Source of the DNA: Ruegeria_B marisflavi
GTDB taxonomy: Bacteria > Pseudomonadota > Alphaproteobacteria > Rhodobacterales > Rhodobacteraceae
NCBI RefSeq assembly: GCF_025673445.1
Contig: NZ_JAOVQN010000013.1
Location: 75,286-139,285 of the forward strand
Direction of reading: 5' to 3'
Length of the DNA: 64,000 nt
This document shows, one piece after another, positions 20,261 to 29,413 of the stretch (position 1 is its first letter; the number at the start of each line of letters is the position of its first letter). The position numbers and the translations under genes are program-made. Below the pieces are notes generated by a model that was given only the letters and a program-made list of their open reading frames with translations, searched no databases and was not told where the DNA came from.

Positions 20261-20357
20261 GCAGGTTGGGTAAACGCAGGTCGCCCCGGGTTCAAGCGCG
20301 ACTTGATGGAGCAGGGGCGTTTCGGTCACCGGTCAGAGACTGTTTGGGTCACTCGGG

Positions 20358-22049
20358 TCATGCCGACGGCTCTGCACCCTCCGATGTCTCGACCAGTTCG
20401 CCGATACAGAAATGCGCCATATGTGCGACCGCTTGCGCGCTGTGATAATCGCCGAACTCGGCGGTGGCATCCTTGCCCGCATAAATCCGGGCAATGCCCG
20501 CACCGCCGGGGTGATGGGGCGCCCAGGCCGAGATGTCATAGATCTTGCCCGAAACGATGATCCAGCAATCGTCGCGGGTGTTGTGCCGGGCGACCTCGGC
20601 GCGGGTCACGCGACGGGTGCCTCCGGCCGGGACCTCCGGCTGCCAGAGGCTTTGCGTCGCCTTTGCATGATCCTCCTTCGATGCCTCGCGGTAATCCCAC
20701 GGTCCCCATTTCCTGGCGGGCAGGGCCGGGCCGATGTTGCGGGCATCAAAGGCATAGATCCAGGCGTCATTCTCGCCGCCGCGCTTGTCATGCGAAAACG
20801 CGGGCGTGACGCGTTCATCCAGCCCTTCAAGCAGCGCTTTTTGCGCCTCGGTACCCTTGGGCCGCAGATGGTCAAAGGCAAACTTCGACCCCAGTTGAAA
20901 CCGGCTGGCGCGATAGTGCCGCACCCGTTCATAGTGCAACAGGGCCGTGGACACGTCACGGCGGTGCAGGGCGAAGGCGCAGCCAAGCGCGGCGGCATCC
21001 TCGAATGCCTGCGCCGCGCCCTGCCCAAAGGTGGGCAGCATCGGGTGCGCCGCATCGCCCAGCAAGCAGATGCGCCCCTGCACCCAGGTGTCCAGCGCGT
21101 CGCGGTCATAAAGCCCCCATTTCGTGGGGCCTACCATCGCCCCGGCCAGGGCGACCAGATCGTCGCAATTGGGAAGCTCGGCAAAGGCCGCGCCGACGTC
21201 GCGCGTGATTTCTTCGCGGCTGATGGGAAACCAGTCGCCCTCTTCCTGTTCAAAGGCGGTTGAATCGGGTTCATACCGGGCGATCCAGACATTCAGCAAC
21301 TCGCCGCCGCGTACCCAATAGGTGGTGGCGCCGCTGCGTTCCGTCTTGTGGCGGTCCATGCTGAAAGAGTGGATGGGGTTGTGGTCCAGCGGACGGCCAT
21401 CAGGCTTGCGCAGCGCCGCGACGGTGTCGCGGGGAATGAGGCCGCGGAAACAGGTGACCTCGGTCCAGCGCTTGGGGCGCGGGTTGGGCCAGGCCAGACT
21501 GAGAGTGGCCGAGTTGATCCCATCGGCGCCAACCAGAATGTCACCGGTCGCCGTATGCCCATTGGCGAACGCCGCCGTCACACCGCCTTGGCTTTGCTCC
21601 AGCCTGGTCAGCCTGCTGTCCATATGGACCGAGATCGGGCAGGGGGCGCCACTGTCGGTGCCGAATTCCAACACCCGCTTGTAGAGGCACATCAGCAGGT
21701 CCAGCCGGTGCATGTGATGAAACCCGGCGCCATCGCCAGCGGCGGTGACATGGTCGAACGGCCTTTCGGTCACACTGCCATCGGTGTTGAACTGCCGGGT
21801 CGATGTCAGGATCGCAGCCCGGCCACCATCCACTGCGCCATCCGGTCCTTTGGGGTTGCCGCCATCCAGATCGACCCCCAGCCAGCGGCAGATCCGCGCC
21901 CCATTGGGGGGAATGTTCAGCCCGGCCCCGGCTGTGCTGGGCTGCCTGGTCTGCTCGTAGACCTCGATCGCCGAGAAGACCTTGGATTGCCGCAGCGTCA
22001 GGGCGGTCATCAGCCCTCCCATCCCTGCGCCGATAACGATTGCTCGCAT
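20358..22049 (-). CDS. FAD-dependent monooxygenase fused to a C-terminal cytochrome b5 domain
   Basis: A 563-residue two-domain protein. Residues 1-400 are a group A flavin monooxygenase: dinucleotide motif VIGAGMGGLM at 5-14, VGADGINS at 173-180, GDAAHPMLPTFGQGAAQAFED at 331-351. Relatives hydroxylate salicylate or 3-hydroxybenzoate. Residues 478-552 are a cytochrome b5-like haem domain with HPGG (513-516) and the second axial His at 536 (GDYHS). The ATG at 22049 has GGAG 7 bases upstream. Such flavoenzymes normally take hydride from NAD(P)H directly, so an attached haem domain is unusual. It stands alone in its operon and the substrate is unknown. Confidence 0.85.
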   Translation of the reverse strand: MRAIVIGAGMGGLMTALTLRQSKVFSAIEVYEQTRQPSTAGAGLNIPPNGARICRWLGVDLDGGNPKGPDGAVDGGRAAILTSTRQFNTDGSVTERPFDHVTAAGDGAGFHHMHRLDLLMCLYKRVLEFGTDSGAPCPISVHMDSRLTRLEQSQGGVTAAFANGHTATGDILVGADGINSATLSLAWPNPRPKRWTEVTCFRGLIPRDTVAALRKPDGRPLDHNPIHSFSMDRHKTERSGATTYWVRGGELLNVWIARYEPDSTAFEQEEGDWFPISREEITRDVGAAFAELPNCDDLVALAGAMVGPTKWGLYDRDALDTWVQGRICLLGDAAHPMLPTFGQGAAQAFEDAAALGCAFALHRRDVSTALLHYERVRHYRASRFQLGSKFAFDHLRPKGTEAQKALLEGLDERVTPAFSHDKRGGENDAWIYAFDARNIGPALPARKWGPWDYREASKEDHAKATQSLWQPEVPAGGTRRVTRAEVARHNTRDDCWIIVSGKIYDISAWAPHHPGGAGIARIYAGKDATAEFGDYHSAQAVAHMAHFCIGELVETSEGAEPSA

Positions 22050-22288
22050 CTCGAACTCCACTTCATGAACAAGTTAAGTGAGTCTTGTCCAAACGATAGC
22101 AAGTTCAGTCAGGCTTTCAGCAGAATAGTACCACGCCCGCGCAATGGGCCGCGATCTGCGCGTGATTGTTCAACTTATTGAAATAAAAGTAGGAAACTGC
22201 ACTTTGGTTGGGCCCAGGCAGCGCGAGCAATGATCACTTCTTCGTGTGTTGCTGAGGAGCGAGGCCGCGAATGCAGCTGTGCTAACGA

Positions 22289-22732
22289 TCAGTCGAACTT
22301 GCGCGAGGGGGCCAGCACCATCGCCTCGCCCACCAGCACCTTCTTGCCGTCGACGGCGCAATGGCAGTCCAGCTTGACTCGGCGTTTGGCAAAGTCGATG
22401 TCGATCACCTTGACCTCGGCATAGACCGTGTCTCCCGGGCGCACGGGGGCGAGGAACTTCAGCGACTGACCCATGTAGACGGTGCCATGTCCGGGCAGCT
22501 GCTCGCCGATCACGGCCGAGATCAGCCCGGCGGTCAGCATGCCATGGGCGATGCGCCCCTCAAAGATGGTGTCGCGGGCATACTCGTCGTCCAGATGCAC
22601 CGGATTGCGGTCCGTCGAGACCTGGGCGAACATCTCGATATCCTCGTCGGTGACCTGCTTGCGCAGGTACCGGGTCATGCCCATCTCGATATCTTCGATA
22701 CAGATCGTTCCGCGCGGCAGATTGTCCAACAT
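22289..22732 (-). CDS. MaoC-like (R)-specific enoyl-CoA hydratase
   Basis: A 147-residue hot-dog-fold protein. The hydratase 2 motif is clear: Asp in VSTDRNPVHLDDEYA and His in FEGRIAHGMLTAGLISAVIG form the catalytic pair known from PhaJ. It probably hydrates trans-2-enoyl-CoA. The ATG at 22732 follows GAGAGGGTGAC. It is monocistronic by spacing. The 239 bases on its 3' side up to the monooxygenase start hold no further gene I can recognise. Confidence 0.85.
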   Translation of the reverse strand: MLDNLPRGTICIEDIEMGMTRYLRKQVTDEDIEMFAQVSTDRNPVHLDDEYARDTIFEGRIAHGMLTAGLISAVIGEQLPGHGTVYMGQSLKFLAPVRPGDTVYAEVKVIDIDFAKRRVKLDCHCAVDGKKVLVGEAMVLAPSRKFD

Positions 22733-22834
22733 GTCACCCTCTCTATCCAGATGGCGGAGCAACTTTGAGCAAGTCTCCACCTTGGTTTGGCAACTTTATT
22801 ACTTTGCAGTTGCAGAAAATCAAGCCCTTTCTGC

Positions 22835-23710
22835 TTAGCGAAGTTGGCCAATAGTATAGGTCGGGCTTCTGTTTTCTCTTTCCAGGTATGCAGTTAGCGC
22901 CACCGGATCCGGGTTGATGCCAGTTTTGGTTTCCGATGCGGCCAGACCGCCCGAGATGAACAGGGTATCGATGCCTTCACCCTGACCACCGGCGATGTCC
23001 GTCTGGATGCCGTCGCCGATCGCCAGAATCTCGGAATCGGCGACATCCACCCCCAAGGCGAGCAGCCGGCGGCGCGCCAGATCATAGATCGGCGGGTGTG
23101 GTTTGCCGAAATACAGGCTCTCGCCCCCCATCTCGGTGTAAAGCCGCGCCAGCGCCCCGGCGCACCATTCACGGATTTCGCCGCGGTCGACCACGATATC
23201 GGGATTGGCGCAGAGCAGCTTCATCCCCTTGGTCTTGGCATAGAGGAACTCGGGCCGGTTCACCGCCGGGTCGGCCATAGGGTCGAAGGGGCCGCAACAC
23301 ACGATGCCCTCGGCCTCTTGCAGCGGCACACGGGTGATCTCGACCGGGTTGTCGAGCAGTTTGAGCGGTTCGAAGAAGCCTGCGTCGCGGTCCCACTCAC
23401 CCATGAAATAGACCTTTTGCCCAACCGCCCCCCGGAACATGGCCGAACGTGCGCTATCGCCGCTGGTGGCGATGGTGTCATAGGCGTCTTGCGGCACGTT
23501 GAACTGGACCAATTGGGTTGCAACCCCGGCGCGCGGTTTCGGAGAGTTCGTCACCAGCACGACCTTGCCGCCCTGGGCGCGATAGGCTCTCAGCGCAGAG
23601 ATCGCATCTGGATAGGCGGTCACCCCATTGTGCACGCATCCCCACAGATCGACGAATAGCGCGCGATAGCGGTCGGAGATGTCGGAGAGGGCATTGATGA
23701 TCTGGGTCAT
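22835..23710 (-). CDS. TIGR01459-family HAD hydrolase (NagD-like)
   Basis: A 291-residue HAD class IIA-like phosphatase. The nucleophile motif is FVDLWGCVHNG, with Trp where the second Asp of DxD usually sits, as is normal in this subfamily. VLVTNSPKPR is motif II, and FGKPHPPIYDLA with ILAIGDGIQTDIAGGQG form the C-terminal motifs. Family members act on small sugar phosphates or nucleotides; the substrate here is unknown. The ATG at 23710 is preferred over an upstream start that adds 19 residues. Confidence 0.85.
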   Translation of the reverse strand: MTQIINALSDISDRYRALFVDLWGCVHNGVTAYPDAISALRAYRAQGGKVVLVTNSPKPRAGVATQLVQFNVPQDAYDTIATSGDSARSAMFRGAVGQKVYFMGEWDRDAGFFEPLKLLDNPVEITRVPLQEAEGIVCCGPFDPMADPAVNRPEFLYAKTKGMKLLCANPDIVVDRGEIREWCAGALARLYTEMGGESLYFGKPHPPIYDLARRRLLALGVDVADSEILAIGDGIQTDIAGGQGEGIDTLFISGGLAASETKTGINPDPVALTAYLERENRSPTYTIGQLR

Positions 23711-23790
23711 GTCTGGGTCCGGTTTGGGTATTGTCGCAAGGGCTTGTATGCCGCATGCGTTGGACAATGGCCATGGGAAAGGGCTGGCGG

Positions 23791-24708
23791 TCAGCCGCGA
23801 AAACTTTCCAGCCGCCGCCCGGTGCGGCGGGTCATTACACGGCGGAGCGCGGTGGCATCGCCATATCCGACCCGATGCGCGATCTGTTCGAGGCTCAGCC
23901 CGCCCGCCCGATAAAGCCGGATCGCCTCGGTCACTCGCAGGGTCTGGGCGAACTCGCCCGGGGTCATGCCCGCGACCCGTGCCAGACGGCGGGCAAAGGT
24001 GCGCGTGCCCAGCCCGGCGGCATCGGCCAGTTCGGCCAGCGGCACCTGTCGGGCGATATGGCGGCGCAGGTACAACTCGACCCGTTGCAGCGCCGGATCG
24101 CCCGCCACCAGGGTCGCCACCGACAGATAGGGCAGCTGGCTGGGTCGGCTGTCAGCCAGCAGAAAGCGGCGGCAATCCTCGGCCAGGGCAAACCCTGCCT
24201 GGGTTTCGATCAGGTGCAGCATCAGGTCGATCTGGGCAAAGAACGCCCCGGCCGTCACCAGCGCTCCATCGCTGCACAGCACCTCGCCCATCTCGACCCG
24301 GACCTTGGGGAACCAGCCCCGCAACAGCGGCGCCAGCCACCAGGTTGTGGTGGCGCAGCGCCCATCCAGAAGCCCCGCCGCCGCCAGCGCAAAGACGCCA
24401 GAGCAGGCGCTGGCAATGCGGGTACCGGGCTGGGCGAAGTGGCGCAGCGCCGCGGTCAGCGCAACAAAGGCAGGACTGTCCATCGCCGCCCGCAACTCCT
24501 CGGCCGAGGCAAGCCCCATCCCCGGCAGCACCACCAGCCCCGGCGCCGGTGTATCCGGGCAGACCGCCTCGGGGTGCAGGGTGCGCCAGCAAAACGGCGC
24601 CGTCTCGCCGCGCAACGCGGCCACGCGGTTGGCGCTGTCCAGCATGTCCTCGGCGATGGCCAGGCTCGACCGCTGGCAGGGGGTTGGATGCAGCAGAACG
24701 ACGTCCAC
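23791..24708 (-). CDS. GlxA-family transcriptional regulator (DJ-1/PfpI + AraC)
   Basis: A 305-residue regulator. The N-terminal 180 residues are a DJ-1/PfpI-like amidotransferase domain with the elbow Cys in IASACSGVFALAAAGLLDG. The C-terminal AraC domain carries two helix-turn-helix units (VPLAELADAAGLGTRTFARR and LSLEQIAHRVGYGDATALRR). Such regulators sense small metabolites. It is divergent from a GFA-family gene at 24811, its likely target, and the gap holds repeated TGTCA/TGACA half-sites. Confidence 0.9.
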   Translation of the reverse strand: MDVVLLHPTPCQRSSLAIAEDMLDSANRVAALRGETAPFCWRTLHPEAVCPDTPAPGLVVLPGMGLASAEELRAAMDSPAFVALTAALRHFAQPGTRIASACSGVFALAAAGLLDGRCATTTWWLAPLLRGWFPKVRVEMGEVLCSDGALVTAGAFFAQIDLMLHLIETQAGFALAEDCRRFLLADSRPSQLPYLSVATLVAGDPALQRVELYLRRHIARQVPLAELADAAGLGTRTFARRLARVAGMTPGEFAQTLRVTEAIRLYRAGGLSLEQIAHRVGYGDATALRRVMTRRTGRRLESFRG

Positions 24709-24736
24709 GGCGATTTGTCCATTTCGATCTGAATAA

Positions 24737-24765
24737 TGTCATTTGTGACACTATGCGCTTGTCAC
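24737..24765. promoter_or_regulatory. TGTCA/TGACA repeats between glxA-like and GFA genes
   Basis: TGTCA (24737), TGACA (24746) and TGTCAC (24760) form two nested inverted repeats in the 102-base divergent gap. This is a plausible operator for the GlxA-type regulator or another factor; no direct evidence. Confidence 0.35.
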
Positions 24766-24810
24766 TCCTGCGTCCATCCTCGCCGGAGAAACCGAAACAG
24801 GAGACCCAGA

Positions 24811-25218
24811 ATGACCCTTACTGGCGGGTGTTATTGCGGCGCGCTGCGCTACGAGGCCGAGGGCGCGCCCATGCTCAAGGCGCAATGCCACTGCCGCGCC
24901 TGCCAAACCTACTCCGGCGGCGCGCCGAACCTGTTCATGGTGATGCCCGCCGCTGGCTTTCGTTATGTCAAAGGCACGCCCAAGAGTTTTCGGCTGGAGG
25001 ACCGGCCCGACCGCGTGACCCGCGATTTCTGCGCCACCTGCGGCACCGGGGTCGCCTCGCACCGGCCCGGCCTGCCGGCGGTGATCCTCAAGATCGGCAC
25101 GCTGGACGACCCCGCGGTGTTCAAGGGGCCCAAGGCAGCGGTGTTCGCCGCCGAGAAACAGGCGTTTCACATCATTCCCGAGGGCGTACACGCCTTTGAC
25201 GGGCTGCCCCCCGCGTAG
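24811..25218 (+). CDS. GFA-family (glutathione-dependent formaldehyde-activating-like) zinc protein
   Basis: A 135-residue protein with the CENP-V/GFA zinc fold. Cys ligands are in GGCYCGALRYEA, AQCHCRACQTYSGG and DFCATCGTGVASH. The namesake spontaneously or enzymatically joins formaldehyde to glutathione, but most relatives are uncharacterised. AGGAGA before the ATG at 24811 supports the start. It is divergent from the GlxA-like regulator. Confidence 0.88.
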   Translation: MTLTGGCYCGALRYEAEGAPMLKAQCHCRACQTYSGGAPNLFMVMPAAGFRYVKGTPKSFRLEDRPDRVTRDFCATCGTGVASHRPGLPAVILKIGTLDDPAVFKGPKAAVFAAEKQAFHIIPEGVHAFDGLPPA

Positions 25219-25232
25219 CAGGGAGCTTCAGA

Positions 25233-27191
25233 TCACAACGCGATGCGGAACCGCGCGAACCCGTCCGGCCCATCGCCTGCGGCCTCGATCTTCATACCTT
25301 TTATCCCGTCGGCATATTGCGCGGCGGCCGGCCCGGTGTCGAACAGGACCGAGGTGTCGGGCAGGGGCGCAAACGACCAGTTCGCGTCGGCGCTGGGATT
25401 GATAGTGCCTTGTTCGACAATGTAGCGCACGATCACGTCCCGGTTGGTGTCCGGCCCCTCGAAAATCACAGTATCCGGCGAGGCGCCCGGGAAGCTTCCG
25501 CCGCCGCTGGCACGGTAGTTGTTTGTTGCGATCACGAATTCCATGTCATCCGTCACCGGCTTGCCGTTGAAGGACAGGTTGACGATGCGTTGCGCCTCGG
25601 GATTGGCCATCTCGCCCTTGGCGGTAAAGCGCGACGGCTGGCTGAGGTCGATCTGATAGCTGACACCGTCGATCACGTCGAAATTGTAGGACGGGAAATC
25701 GGGGTTCAGCAGAACCTGGTCGGCCTCGCCCGGCGTGATCTGGTTGAAGATCCCGGCAGACCGTTCCAGCCAGCCTCGCAGCTGCGCCCCGTTCACGCGC
25801 ACGGCGCGCACCGTGTTGGGGTAGAGGTACAGGTCCGCAACGTTGCGGATCGCCACGTCGCCCACCGGGACATCGGTATAGTACTGCGGCCCGCCGCGCC
25901 CGCCCGCCTTGAACGGCGCGGCAGCCGAGAGGATCGGCAGGCCCTCGTGCTCGGTGCCCTTCATCATCTCGCCGATGTACCAGGTCTGGGCAATCGACAC
26001 GATCTGCACCGAGGGATCATCGGCGACCAAAGCGAAGTAGCTGTGCAGCGCTGCGTCGGTCTTGCCCACCGGACGGCGGACATAGGCAAGCGTCGCCTCG
26101 TGTTCGGCACTGGCGGCCTCTTCGACCTTGGCGACACTTTCGACCAGTGGCGTGATCGAGCGGTCTTCGTTGCGCTTCGAGATCGGGCGGGCCTCGGCGG
26201 TATGGGCCACGACGCGCCACGCTCCGCCGTCGCGTTCCAGCATCAGATCGATCAGCCCCATGTGAGAGCCCCAGAAGCCGCCCATGGTCGCAGGTTTGCC
26301 CATGATGGTTCCGGCAGTCGAGTCGACGCCTGCGGTCCCCTCATATTGCGGGCCGGGGAAGACGCGGTGATGATGGCCGGTCAGGATCGCGTCGATCCCG
26401 TCGACGGCCGCCAGTGGAATCGCGGCGTTCTCCTGTCCGTCCACATGATTTGCCTCGCCAATGCCCGAATGGCAGAGCGCGATGATGATGTCTGCGCCTT
26501 GCTCCTTCATTTGCGGCACATAGGCCCGGGCGGTATCCACGATGTCGCGTGCGACAACTTTGTTTTCCAGATGGCGCCGATCCCAGTTCATCACCTGTGG
26601 CGGGACAAAACCGATCAGACCGATCCGGATCGGATGGGGTGTCCCGTCGCCGTCGATGACCTCGCGATCCAGAATGACATAGGGCGGCAACAGCGTCTTG
26701 TCCTCGCGCGGGGAACTGCCCGCCTCGCGGGCGATATTGGCGCAGACAACAGGGAAATTCGCACCCGCCAGAGACTTTGTCAGGAAATCCAGACCATAAT
26801 TGAACTCGTGATTGCCCAAGGTCGATCCATCAAAGCCCAGCGTATTCATGGCCGTGATGATCGGATGGCTGTCGCCCTCGGCCATGCCGCGTTCATAGGC
26901 GATGTAATCGCCCATCGGGTTGCCTTGCAGGAAATCTCCGTTGTCGATCAGCAGCGAGTTGGTGCTTTCGTCCCGGATCGACTGGATCAACGCCGCTGTG
27001 CGCGACAGGCCGACGGTGTCGATCGGTTTGTCTGCGTAATAGTCATATGGGTAGACGTGAACATGGAGATCCGTCGTCTCCATGATCCGCAAATGGGCCT
27101 GCATCCCGGATGCCCGGGCCGAGAACGGATGCAGAGCGATAAAGCCAGCGGTTGCGCCGATAAAGGAACGGCGGTCTAGGAGAAGCGGCAT
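25233..27191 (-). CDS. cpdB: exported 2',3'-cyclic-nucleotide 2'-phosphodiesterase / 3'-nucleotidase
   Basis: A 652-residue periplasmic enzyme scavenging phosphate and nucleosides. The N-terminus has a twin-arginine signal (LLDRRSFIGATAGFIALHP). The metallophosphoesterase domain shows TTDLHVHVYPYDY, NGDFLQGNPMGDY, GNHEFNYGLDF, CHSGIGEANH and TGHHHRVFPGP. A 5'-nucleotidase C-terminal domain follows, with NYRASGGGSFPG near the end. GGAGG precedes the ATG at 27191; a farther start would add 41 residues and hide the Tat signal. Tat rather than Sec export suggests folding with metal before export. Confidence 0.92.
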   Translation of the reverse strand: MPLLLDRRSFIGATAGFIALHPFSARASGMQAHLRIMETTDLHVHVYPYDYYADKPIDTVGLSRTAALIQSIRDESTNSLLIDNGDFLQGNPMGDYIAYERGMAEGDSHPIITAMNTLGFDGSTLGNHEFNYGLDFLTKSLAGANFPVVCANIAREAGSSPREDKTLLPPYVILDREVIDGDGTPHPIRIGLIGFVPPQVMNWDRRHLENKVVARDIVDTARAYVPQMKEQGADIIIALCHSGIGEANHVDGQENAAIPLAAVDGIDAILTGHHHRVFPGPQYEGTAGVDSTAGTIMGKPATMGGFWGSHMGLIDLMLERDGGAWRVVAHTAEARPISKRNEDRSITPLVESVAKVEEAASAEHEATLAYVRRPVGKTDAALHSYFALVADDPSVQIVSIAQTWYIGEMMKGTEHEGLPILSAAAPFKAGGRGGPQYYTDVPVGDVAIRNVADLYLYPNTVRAVRVNGAQLRGWLERSAGIFNQITPGEADQVLLNPDFPSYNFDVIDGVSYQIDLSQPSRFTAKGEMANPEAQRIVNLSFNGKPVTDDMEFVIATNNYRASGGGSFPGASPDTVIFEGPDTNRDVIVRYIVEQGTINPSADANWSFAPLPDTSVLFDTGPAAAQYADGIKGMKIEAAGDGPDGFARFRIAL

Positions 27192-27326
27192 GTCAGTACC
27201 TCCGGTTGTTGGGATTTTGTTTTTATCAGTTTGGCCGGGCAGGGCGCTGAGCCCTGCCTGCGGCGTAATAGTGAAACGACCCGATTCCCGGGGCCGTTGA
27301 CCGAAGTGTCTCATTATCGTGGCAAC

Positions 27327-27354
27327 AAAAAAAGGGCGCGTATCCGCGCCCTTT
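27327..27354 (-). terminator. Rho-independent terminator of ppaC
   Basis: Read on the minus strand, a perfect 10-bp stem AAAGGGCGCG/CGCGCCCTTT with a 4-base loop runs into seven T residues, 34 bases after the ppaC stop. Confidence 0.85.
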
Positions 27355-27387
27355 CCCCGGTTTGAACCGGTTCGACAGAAGTGGCTA

Positions 27388-28308
27388 TCAGACCTTGAGG
27401 TTGGGGATGATCTGCTTCTTCCGGCTCATGATGCCGGGCAGGACAACCGTGTCGCCCGAGACCGAGGCGCCAAAGCTCTTTTCGGCCACTGTCTTGACCA
27501 GATCGTTGGGCACCAGCAGGGTGGCTTCCTCGTTCAGGATGTCGATGACGAACAGCAGCACCTGATCGGCGCCGTCTTCCTTGGCCACGTCGATCATCGA
27601 GGCCATCAGGCTGTCCTTGCGGTCCAGCAGCACCTTGGGCGCTGTGGTTTCCAGAACAGAGACCCGGAATTCCTTGCCGTCGACATTGTACTCTTTCGAG
27701 TCCATCCGCAGCAGTTCGGCATCCGAGAACGAGGACACGTCCGACTTCGCCGCGAACATCTCGGCGGCGTAAGAGGGGATGTCGACGCCCAGATCGGCGG
27801 CCAGCTTCTCGGCCACGGCGCGGTCGTGGTCGGTGGTGGTGGGCGAGCGGAACTCCAGCGTGTCGCTAAGGATGCAGGTCAGCGCCGCACCCTTGATCGC
27901 CTCGGGCATGCGCGCGGCATCGTCGCCCATCAGGTCGACCATGATGGTGGCAGTACAGGCCAGAGGACGCACGGTGATGTCGATCGGGCCCTTGGTTTTC
28001 AGCCCGCCGATCAGCGCGTGGTGGTCGATGATCTGGCGGATATCGGCGTCATTGACGCTGGCGGGCAGTTCGGCGGGGTTGTTGGTGTCCACGATCACCA
28101 CCGGGGCGCCTGCGTCCACGTCCGAGATGATCTCGGGCTTGTCGAAACCCCAGCGGCTCAGCATGAAGGCCGCTTCGGTGTTGGGTTCGCCCAGCAGCAC
28201 CGGTTTGGCGGCCTCGCCCTTTACCTCGTTCAGATACCAGGCCCAGACGATGGGCGAGCCGGTGGAATCGGTGTCGGGGGATTTGTGGCCAAATACCTGA
28301 ATGGTCAT
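27388..28308 (-). CDS. ppaC: manganese-dependent inorganic pyrophosphatase (family II)
   Basis: A 306-residue DHH-family enzyme hydrolysing pyrophosphate. The metal site is visible as FGHKSPDTDSTGSPI, then VIVDTNNPAELP and IIDHHALIG (DHH motif near residue 96), with SRKKQIIP near the C-terminus. It belongs to family II, unlike the usual soluble family I enzyme of most proteobacteria. It is monocistronic with its own terminator. Confidence 0.95.
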   Translation of the reverse strand: MTIQVFGHKSPDTDSTGSPIVWAWYLNEVKGEAAKPVLLGEPNTEAAFMLSRWGFDKPEIISDVDAGAPVVIVDTNNPAELPASVNDADIRQIIDHHALIGGLKTKGPIDITVRPLACTATIMVDLMGDDAARMPEAIKGAALTCILSDTLEFRSPTTTDHDRAVAEKLAADLGVDIPSYAAEMFAAKSDVSSFSDAELLRMDSKEYNVDGKEFRVSVLETTAPKVLLDRKDSLMASMIDVAKEDGADQVLLFVIDILNEEATLLVPNDLVKTVAEKSFGASVSGDTVVLPGIMSRKKQIIPNLKV

Positions 28309-28411
28309 GTGTCTATCCTGCGCAAGGTCAAATTTGCGCGCCTTATAGGGGCGCGGACCGGCATTGTCACGGGGGGCCGCTCAGGCTGCGACCCTTGGTC
28401 AGGTTGCTGCC

Positions 28412-29404
28412 TTAGAATGCGGAGCGTTCCAACACGTACCCCTCTATCGTCAGGAGGTTCAGCAATCCGCTTTCGCCGTGCAAATGGGCCGCGCCCACGG
28501 CGATCACCGCAGTTTGATCTTGGAAATCCAGAATATGGCGCATCCAATTGCGGTTGCGTCCCTCTAACAGTTCCAACTTGAAACTGTCCCAAATCGGGTC
28601 GAAATCCTCAGGTGTCAAACCGGTGCGCGCCAGTGTGTCACGACGCAAGAACTCCATGGCCTCGGCATGGTGCTCTTCGAAATAGATATCGCTCAGTGTC
28701 GCCAACTGGTCGGCATTGGTCCCCAGACTGCCCGAAAACATCTCCAACTCGCGTGCCTGCTGTTCGATCGAGGTGGCGGTGAACAGCGCCAGCATTTCGG
28801 TCCCGGTTTCCAACGAATGTTGCGGTACGTCGTGACTGTAGGCGATGTCCATCAAGCGGCGATCCAAACCTTGCATCGCCTCTTCCGAACTGCGCAGCAG
28901 GCAGGGCGGCATCGACAGGACCGAACCCAATATCCACGGTTGCATCTTGGCCCCCATCCAGGCCGGGACATTGCGCTCGGCCAGGGCCTGGGCGACGCGG
29001 CTCCATCCCTCTTCGCTCATCAGTTCGATCAGGGTTGGGCCCTCGGTGATCAGCGCCACCTTGGGGTTCCCCATGATCTCACGCTCAAAGTCGGCAAGGT
29101 CGAGAGAGTTCATCTCAAACCAGATGGAATCTGCCCGCTCGATCAGCGGTTCCAGCCTGTCGGCAGCAGGCCCCATACGAGGGTCGTTGACATGCAGGGT
29201 CCCAATCAGATGCAGCACGGTATTGCCGCGGGTCGCTATCCAGTGGTTGCCCTCGTGATAGGGTATCGCGGCAGCGGCCTGTACCATGTCGGCGCGGACC
29301 TCGTTCGGCAAGTCGTCACGCAGGTCGCGCCCTTCGCAGGCGGCAAAGGCCGCCATTGGCATTGTCAGAAACAGGAAAGCGGCCAGAAAACGCATGGATG
29401 TCAT
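28412..29404 (-). CDS. TraB/GumN-family protein, copy A
   Basis: A 330-residue exported protein with signal peptide (MRFLAAFLFLTMPMAAFA). The family motifs are HLIGTLHVND, the acidic SIWFEMNS, and AVGAAHLHGESGLLNLL near the C-terminus. The TraB/GumN/Tiki group includes metalloproteases, but bacterial members are uncharacterised. The start could instead be the ATG three codons in. It lies 9 bases downstream of paralogue B. Confidence 0.85.
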   Translation of the reverse strand: MTSMRFLAAFLFLTMPMAAFAACEGRDLRDDLPNEVRADMVQAAAAIPYHEGNHWIATRGNTVLHLIGTLHVNDPRMGPAADRLEPLIERADSIWFEMNSLDLADFEREIMGNPKVALITEGPTLIELMSEEGWSRVAQALAERNVPAWMGAKMQPWILGSVLSMPPCLLRSSEEAMQGLDRRLMDIAYSHDVPQHSLETGTEMLALFTATSIEQQARELEMFSGSLGTNADQLATLSDIYFEEHHAEAMEFLRRDTLARTGLTPEDFDPIWDSFKLELLEGRNRNWMRHILDFQDQTAVIAVGAAHLHGESGLLNLLTIEGYVLERSAF

Positions 29405-29413
29405 TTCCGCTCT

